This document shows, piece after piece, positions 57,223-64,000 of a stretch of DNA of 64,000 nucleotides. The stretch spans positions 5,397,200 to 5,461,199 of the forward strand of contig OY987232.1 in NCBI GenBank assembly GCA_963920705.1, written 5' to 3'. This stretch comes from Odiellus spinosus (Eukaryota > Arthropoda > Arachnida > Opiliones > Phalangiidae). The position numbers and the translations under genes are program-made. The notes beneath the pieces were generated by a model, which was not told where the DNA came from, did no database searches, and saw only the letters and a program-made list of their open reading frames with translations. Numbering within the stretch: the stretch's first letter is position 1; every line of letters begins with the position of its first letter.

Positions 57223-57535
57223 ATAATTAGCAGAGCTAATAACCGAAGATCAAAGCGTCCTAACGTTGACTAATTTTCTTTTTGTGTTCTTTCATGCGCA
57301 AAAAATACTAGCAGGAAAAACAAATATTGTATACCCGGCTGTTTTTTCTAGCGACCGAAGTCTAGTTCTTATTACTGCAGCTCTGTCAATTTCAACAAGA
57401 TGAGTTTAAAGCAGTACTTAGAAGTTTGCCAAAAGATTGCGAAGGAAAGAGCTAGCGGGGATGAACTCAACATTACTATTATTCAGTGTGGGGTTTGTCA
57501 CATGATGAAAGACGGTAACAGGCTTTTGAAAAAAC
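57223..57535 (+). pseudogene. MULE-like transposase, catalytic core piece (right arm)
   Basis: Counterpart of 19454-19766. The frame containing SSDRSLVLITAA ends at a TGA near 57401. One nucleotide away, the frame with FNKMSLKQYLEVCQKI and QCGVCHMMK continues to the TA insertion site at 57536. The frameshift falls inside a conserved-looking junction (ALS / FNKMSL). Confidence 0.5.
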
Positions 57536-57957
57536 TATACAGGGTGTTTTAGAAAGGTCTGGAAAAAATGAAGGGGGTTCTTCGTGGGGTCAGACTGAGT
57601 GAAAAAGGTTTATGAACCTTTAGTCTCACGCGCTGCGTTGCGTAGTTATGAGCCCTTGAAAATAGTCCTCAAAAATACGAAAAACGACCGAAAGGTGTAG
57701 GTAAGATTGTGCGTTTGACCATTATTGTTTTTCAATTAAATTGTGCATAAGCTAATTATCGAGAGATAAGTGAAAAAATGTGTTTATTAACTAAAAAAAG
57801 CCTATCAACATGTTTAGGAGTGTGCAATCATTAACTTTGGTCAGAAGTACTTGAACACAAAGTGTGGTTTATTACGTGTGTTGAAATGGGAATTTTACAA
57901 GACACCATTATTAATTACCATAATTATCAATTGTTTAATAATCGGAATCAGAAGTAT

Positions 57958-58398
57958 TTACAAAAATTGTTGGAAATGCATTCCGTCAGCGTTGATACAC
58001 ACTTGAGCCCGTCTAATAAATGATTGTTTAACTCGTTCGAAGATCCCTGGTGTGTTGCGTATGGTTTCGCAGGCATCAATAATTCTTTGACGTAGATCTT
58101 CCACGTCACGCACTTCACTAACATAAACAAAGTCCTTAAGGTGGCCCCAAAGAAAGAAATCACATGGGTTTAGGTCCGGAGATCTGGCTGGCCACGCAAC
58201 CGTTCCGCCACGACCAATCCACCTCAAAGGCAATGTTTCATCAAGGAAGGCTCTAACTAGGAGAGAAAAATGAGATGGTGGACCGTCGTGCATAAACCAC
58301 CTGTATCGTCTCAAGGCCAATGGTACGTCTTTAAGAAGCTCGAACAGATTGTCTTGAAGAAACGGGAGATATGCCTCAATATTAAGCCTTGGCTGCAA
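57958..58398 (-). pseudogene. Tc1/mariner transposase C-terminal half (right arm, minus strand)
   Basis: Counterpart of 18591-19031, same 146-codon frame with MHDGPPSHF and SPDLNPCDFFLWG. Confidence 0.85.
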
Positions 58399-58513
58399 AA
58401 AGAATGGTCCAATTAAATGGTCACCAACAATTCAGCACCAGACGTTGAAGCTGAATTGAACTTGGTGAGCCCGAACACTTGTAGCGTGGGGGTTTTGTTG
58501 CGCCCACTGATGC

Positions 58514-59049
58514 TTGTTTCACGCTACAAGTGTTAGGGCTCACCAAGTTCAATTTAGCTTAAACGTCTGGTGCGGAATTGTTGGTGACCATTTAATGGGA
58601 CCATTCTTTTTGCAGCCAAGGCTTAATGGTGAGGCATATCTCCCGTTTCTTCAAGACAATCTGTTCTTGCTTCTTGAAGACGTACCATTGGCCCCTAGAC
58701 GAGACATGTGGTTTATGCACGACGGTGCCCCACCTCATTTTTCTCTCCTAGTTAGGGCCTTCCTTGATGAAACATTCCCTTTGAGGTGGATTGATCTTGG
58801 CGGAACGGTTGCGTGGCAGCCAGATCTCCGGACCTAAACCCTTGTGATATCTTTCTTTGGGGCCACCTTAAGGACTTTGTTTATGTTAGTGAAGTGCGTG
58901 ACGTGGAAGATCTACGTCAAAGGATTATTGATGCCTGCGAAACCATACGCAACACACCAGGGATCTTCGAACGAGTTAGACAATCATTTATTAGACGGGC
59001 TCAAGTGTGTATCAACGCTGACGGAATGCATTTCCAACAATTTTTGTAA
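58514..59049 (+). pseudogene. Tc1/mariner transposase C-terminal half, frameshifted (right arm, plus strand)
   Basis: The frame 58514-58837 has MHDGAPPHF; a missing base near 58818 (GTGGCAGCC) shifts it before the SPDLNPCD block, which continues in 58813-59049 to HFQQFL. The left-arm copy has in addition lost 58830-58939. Confidence 0.85.
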
Positions 59050-59471
59050 ATACTTCTGATTCCGATTGTTAAACAATTGATAATTATGTTAATTAATAAT
59101 GGTGTCTTGTAAAATTCCCTTTTCAACACCCGAAACACACGTAATAAACCACACTTGGAGTTCAAGTACAAGTTAATGATTGCACACTCCTAAACATGTT
59201 GATACGCTTTTTTTAGTTAATAAACACCTTGTTTCACTTATTTCTCGATAATTAGCTTATGCACAATTAAATAGAAAAACAATAATGGTCAAAGGCACAA
59301 TCTTACCTACACCTTTCGGTCGTTTTTCGTATTTTTGAGGACTATTTTCAAGGGCTCATAACTACGCAACGCAGCGCGTGAGACTAAAGGTTCATAAACC
59401 TTTTTCACTCAGTCTGACCCCACGAAAAACCCCCTTCATTTTTTCCAGACCTTTCTAAAACACCCTGTATA

Positions 59472-60256
59472 GTACTTCATCCAATAAGCATAGGTTCGGT
59501 ATGTATATGATAAGTGTATTACTAAACAGCTCACTATTAGATGATTTAAAGCAAAGGATTTATTCTTCGGCCATTGTACTCCTCGCGGAGTATGAAACTG
59601 AGCTGGTTCATAATAACTTTCAAAATATATCTGACTGGGCGGATAAATTGAATATCGGTGGCGTACAAAGTTATTTTAATGATAATTATGATAATATCCC
59701 AGATGTTAAGTATTAGCGAAACAGACAACGCTTGAAGTAAACGTGTCGAATGAAGAGGATATATTGTTGGGTGGTGATGGAAATAATTTTTTCAAAAATC
59801 TTGCCAATAATATTATAGAACGTGCCAAAATAGACATAGCTTCCAACGAGTCTCTTTCCTTAACTCAATCTAAAAACGAATATTATGGTCCCGATGTTAT
59901 AGCTTATATGCAAAAGAACTACTTTCCCACAGCGCCTTTGTGGACCAGGCTGATCGCGGGGGATTTAAGCAGGCACTATAAGGAACATTCTAAATTGGTG
60001 CCAGCGACTTACCAGCCTAGGATTCATTTCAAAGAGGGATTAGTTAACTATTTGGATCACGAGGCACCAACTCAGGGTCACATGGAAAGTTTCAATAGGG
60101 TTGTAAAAGAAGATGCTCTATACGATGAAGTACCTCGATTAGATATAGCCGTTCAAAATTTGTATGTTCTTAATAAGAAATTGTTCACACGTGCGTTGAT
60201 TAATGCCCATAGACATATTCCAAATCAAATTCGGCGAAATCACTTAAAAGAAATTG
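59472..60256 (+). pseudogene. MULE-like transposase, C-terminal part (right arm)
   Basis: Counterpart of 16843-17627. The pieces are 59501-59716 and 59730-60256. The second is readable upstream of the GTG at 59743 back to a TAA near 59709. It differs from the left arm at one residue in the RHY(K/M)EHSK segment. The putative catalytic Glu lies in HMESFN. Coding ends at LKEIE where the GC-rich block starts. Confidence 0.55.
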
Positions 60257-61270
60257 AATGCACCATCCACCCCAAAACTCTGCCCAATCAAAGCCTGGGC
60301 CCGAGATGCGACCACAAAAACGGTCCACTAAGTTAGGGTCATTCACCCCCGGGAGTATGTTAACTCTCCACGGATCGAATGGGCTACTGTGTACAGCAGT
60401 ACCGATCACACCTCAGCTCAGTAGAAAGGGAGTGTGTCACTCTTCGTCATGAGTCCTTTAGGCCTAGAAGCTCAGCTCAATCCCCCCACCGCGGAAAGGT
60501 GGTGACACGGGGGGGGGGGGGTTCTAAGGACACAGTTCTCAGTTTAGTACGTGTGTACTAACCCCCGTTTCGTTTATCTAAGGACACTCAGTTTGGAGAT
60601 TTATATAGCGCTGTACCGTTTGCACACACCAGCGCTGTATCCGCCGTCATATCATCACCGAGAAGGTCGATACTAGCGGAGCCACATCCATGGAAAGTGG
60701 TCAGCAAAGTACAGAGCGAACCAACCAAACCCATAGTGAGCTTGACTGTCGTCCTCGACTCGGTGAGGCTTTGGTAACATAAGACCTAGGGAGTCGACAG
60801 CGGAGAGCTCCTTCGACACTAATGCACCATCCACCCCAGAACTCCACCCAATCAAAGCCTGAGCCCGAGACAGGCTAAGGACATTACTTAAGTATTTCTA
60901 TACCCCACGCACCGTATTGGGTAATACATAACGGGGGTGTACAGGCTAAGGACACTCAGTTGGAGATTTATATAGCGCTGTACCGTTTGCACACACCAGC
61001 CCTGTATCCGCCGTCATATCATCACCGCGTCCAGGACCGAGAAGGTCGATACCAGCAAAACCCCATCCCAGGAAAGAGGTCAGCAAAGTACAGAGCGAAC
61101 CAACCAAACCCAAAATGAGCTTGACTGTCGTCTTCGACTCGGTGAGGCTTAGGTAAACATAAGACCTAGGGAGTCGACAGCGGAGAGCCCCTTCGACACT
61201 AATGCACCATCCACCCCAAAACTCTGTCCAATCAAAGCCTGAGCCCGAGATGCGACCACAAAAACGGTCC
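60257..61270. repeat. GC-rich block bounded by 71-bp direct repeats (right arm)
   Basis: Counterpart of 15829-16842. In this orientation ATTTATATAGCGCTGTACCG occurs twice (about 60599 and 60965), each preceded by CTAAGGACACTCAGTT, with a long G run near 60511-60522. Confidence 0.6.
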
Positions 61271-62036
61271 AATTATTAACTCGTAACTAACTCGTATTTA
61301 ACCATACTTAAAAATGTCCCAATAATCATTCAACTACGCGTATTAATTAAAAGCCAATTTATTATTAACTCCATATTGTCGTACATAAACGTCCGTGCCT
61401 CGCGAGAGTCTAATCGAAAACCCCCTTCTCGTTTTCTAACCATATCTTAAGTCAACATAGATTGTATTTTTTTAGCAACTCCCTAAAAATTCGGTTATAC
61501 CTATTTTTTTATCACTAACAATCGGCTATTCTATTATACCTATTTCTTATCGCTAACAATATGTAGTTGACATTTCAATACGTTCAAAGGTCAGGTAGAT
61601 AAGACTATTCTGCAGGGTATAGTCCTAATTGATCGACTTTTAAGGGATCGAAACCAGTTTTTTTTTTTGGATTAAATTATCGAAATATTTAGGTTAGGTT
61701 AGGTTTTTAACTCAATCGATCATATGAAATTCGACCATTTCGACCCAGATCTATTGCAGTATGGGGGAATAAGGTAAAAAAAAAACATTTTTGAGCAACA
61801 CCATACAAAAGAGCGTTAAATTTAGGCCAGACATGCGCTGCTTTTTAAAAAAGTTCGAATATTTTTTAAATAAAAAATAGTTGGAAACTCTGTGCATAAG
61901 TTTTTTATGTCATTGATTATAAATTTGTCCCTGTAATGTAAGTGCCATATATCTATAGGATGATTATAAAATATGCGAGCGCCAAAGGTGCGAGCATGGG
62001 CGTGGGTTAGTCCTCAGCGGCATTATTTAATAATCA
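61271..62036. other. Gene-free interval with short telomere-like run (right arm)
   Basis: Counterpart of 15090-15828, with three TTAGG units at about 61689-61703 and about 27 extra AT-rich bases near 61855-61881. Confidence 0.5.
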
Positions 62037-62478
62037 CTTAAAGGCAGAATGCAACCTAATTACAAGTGATTTTTTATCGATTACTTATCGTTTAAATAGG
62101 CCTAATCCATCGATAAAAAGTTTACAATACAAATATTAAACTAGAAATAAATTTAAAACTTACCCTAAAAATAGGCTTAGCGGGATTCATGGAGATCCTG
62201 AATCGCGTCCGTGTAAGGTCTAGCGACCAATGAGCAAAGGCCGTCGTTCACGCGAGATCTCCACGAGACTTACTTCGCGCGCGATTGGTCGCTAGACCTT
62301 ACACGCGAGGAAAACAGGACCTCCATGAATCCCACCAAGCCTTTTTTCAGGGTAAGTTTTAAATTTATTTCTAGTTTAATATTTGTTTGTAAATATTTTC
62401 AGTAGTGGATTAGGCCTATTTAAACAACAAGGAATCGATAAAAAATCACTTGTTGTTAGGTTGCATTCTCCCTTTAAG
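62037..62478. mobile_element. 442-bp hairpin foldback element (right arm)
   Basis: Counterpart of 14648-15089 with both ends intact; the AACAGCGG iterons follow at about 62626-62696. Confidence 0.8.
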
Positions 62479-62705
62479 ACATCAATCAAATCTCACATAT
62501 CACCATACGTTCGTATTCAAGATTGTAATTGTTCCCCCATTGTTTCTCTTATCCTAACAGATATTCCGCGATTTCCCAAAATAGCGGATTTCAGAGATTT
62601 TCATTCCCAAAATAGTAGTTCCCAATAGAGCAGCTGCTGTTTTTTAATAGCGGCCGCTGTTTTGGGATCCGCTGTTTTGAGGAGCCGCTGTTATGGGGTA
62701 CACCC

Positions 62706-63027
62706 GAATTAACTAGTGTTTTTTAAGTTGCTGTTTCGAACTACACGCTTACGAACACTGGTCGCATTTAAAGGACTTATCGGGCGAACGAATTAACTCG
62801 TGATTCTTTAATGTCTGTTTCGAATTCGACGCGTATGAACAGTCGTCGCACTTAAATGGCTTATCGGTCGGTAAATGACTTAACTTGTGGGTTTTTAGAT
62901 CTTTTTTCTCATTAGAAACGAAAGGGCACTGATTGCATTTAAATTGCTTTATTCGCAAATGTTTTAACTTGTGTTTATTTAGATCATAATTTCTAATGGA
63001 AGTGTAAGGACATTGATCGCAAGGCAT
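62706..63027 (-). pseudogene. C2H2 zinc-finger fragment (right arm)
   Basis: Counterpart of 14099-14420, with the same three fingers and the same truncation. Confidence 0.65.
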
Positions 63028-63075
63028 TCTCCCCGACTCTCAATAAGATACCGTTTTTGACGAAAATTACGCTTT

Positions 63076-63921
63076 TAGCCGATTAAAGAGGAACTATTAT
63101 TTAAGAGTGACCATCAAAGTGATTCTAAGGACTGTTTCATTGATTTGTGCCCCCAGACACTTCCGACTATACACGAGAATCTAATTGACAAAGGCGAAAC
63201 TAGATCGAAATCACGAGTAATAATTCAAAGAAGCGTCTGCAAAAGGAAACTATAATTCCCGAATAAGCGCTTTAAATGCGACCATTGCCCTGATGCTTCT
63301 AATTGAATATGTAAATTTAATAGACACCATTAATTCGTCACGTAAGCCCTTTAAGTGCAATCACTGTTCCTACTCTTGCATCTCAAAATATCTTGTAAAA
63401 AGTCACAACTTAATTAATTTGCCCGATAAAGTTTTTAAATGCGATCTGTGAAGCTTCGCGTGTAAATTGAAACATGCTTACTAGACATAAGTTAATCCAT
63501 TCATCCGATAACCCCATAAAATGCGAACAATGCTCTTATTCTTGCAATTTGAAACAAACTTAATTTACACAAGTTAACCCATTCGCCGACTACGCGCTTT
63601 CAATGCGATCACTGTTTTTACGCTTCTGTTAGAAAAAGGGATTTATATAAACAAGAGTTACTCCATTTTCGCAATAAGCAATTTAAATGCAATCATTGTA
63701 CTTACGTTTCAAACTTGAAAAAAGATCTGAATAACCTCAATATAATTGAACACTTGTCCGATAAGCCATTTTAGCGCGAACAATGTACCTACGCGTCCAA
63801 AACGAATTATCAACTTAAGAGACAGAAAGTAATCCATTCGACCGAAAAGACCTTTAAGATTCTTCAACTTCTGATGTTCACAGCCTTTTATGCGCCAATA
63901 GGATCTCGAAAATATATATAT
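63076..63921 (+). pseudogene. C2H2 zinc-finger pseudogene (right arm)
   Basis: Counterpart of 13205-14050: leader with LIDKGETRSKS, then multiple broken fingers up to a last unit near 63850. Beyond it, 63922-64000 enters the minisatellite seen at 12900-13195. Confidence 0.65.
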
Positions 63922-64000
63922 AACAAACCACAGGTAAATTGAAATTTATCAAATGCCTAAAAACTAATTAAATTCTATCATATAGCTCAAAAATCTAGTC

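Larger units (their letters stand above)
57538..59469. mobile_element. Foldback Tc1/mariner element (right arm)
   Basis: Counterpart of 17630-19451 and the more complete copy. TA is at 57536-57537 and 59470-59471, arms are about 57538-58488 and 58521-59469, and the centre is about 30 bp. The two transposase halves face away from each other towards the ends. Confidence 0.88.
36785..64000 (-). repeat. Giant palindrome, right arm (runs off window)
   Basis: Reverse-complement copy of 13126-35802, extended by a 4663-bp insertion at 52190-56852. It still matches at base 64000, so the outer end is not in view. Differences from the left arm are listed as separate findings. Confidence 0.97.

Overview
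The window looks like nuclear DNA of an arthropod, most likely an insect. It is AT-rich and almost free of intact host genes. It is packed with terminal-inverted-repeat (TIR) transposons, miniature (MITE) relatives and foldback elements. It carries a LACTB-type exon with an apparent 3' splice site, decayed C2H2 zinc-finger genes, and short runs of TTAGG, the usual insect telomere pentamer. Nothing suggests a bacterial or plastid origin: there are no operons and no rRNA or tRNA.

The dominant structure is a giant head-to-head inverted repeat. Bases about 13126-35802 are repeated in reverse complement at 36785-64000, and the right arm runs off the window end, so each arm is at least 23 kb. The arms translate almost identically, with only a few amino-acid changes. 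They differ by a handful of indels: about 279 bp absent from the right arm, 13 bp extra in the left, 33 bp and 27 bp extra in the right, 110 bp absent from the left, and a 4663-bp insertion only in the right. The 982-bp spacer contains a 708-bp MITE flanked by an 8-bp target duplication. That MITE is full of TTGGGCGAAA iterons and holds ten TTAGG units.

Each arm carries the same nested contents. From the outside in these are: a minisatellite edge; C2H2 zinc-finger pseudogenes; a 442-bp hairpin element; a GC-rich repeat block bounded by 71-bp direct repeats; then a broken large transposon. Read towards the palindrome edge, that transposon encodes an unknown N-terminal protein, a PHD finger joined to a ubiquitin-specific-protease domain, a FLYWCH-like DNA-binding domain, and a MULE-like transposase in pieces. 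It is interrupted by two foldback elements. One is a head-to-head pair of Tc1/mariner transposase C-terminal halves with TA duplications. The other is a 2.5-kb foldback with an acidic-tailed ORF. Between the transposon and the palindrome centre lie only MITEs, hairpins and tandem repeats.

The unique left flank (1-13125) holds two inverted copies of a 1.5-kb repeat around a near-complete LACTB-like serine beta-lactamase exon (4997-6159). It also holds a hAT-type MITE inserted, with a perfect 8-bp duplication, into an unidentified ORF, and a decayed C2H2 zinc-finger cluster. Inverted, head-to-head architecture recurs at every scale from 40 bp to more than 23 kb. That is the most striking property of the window.
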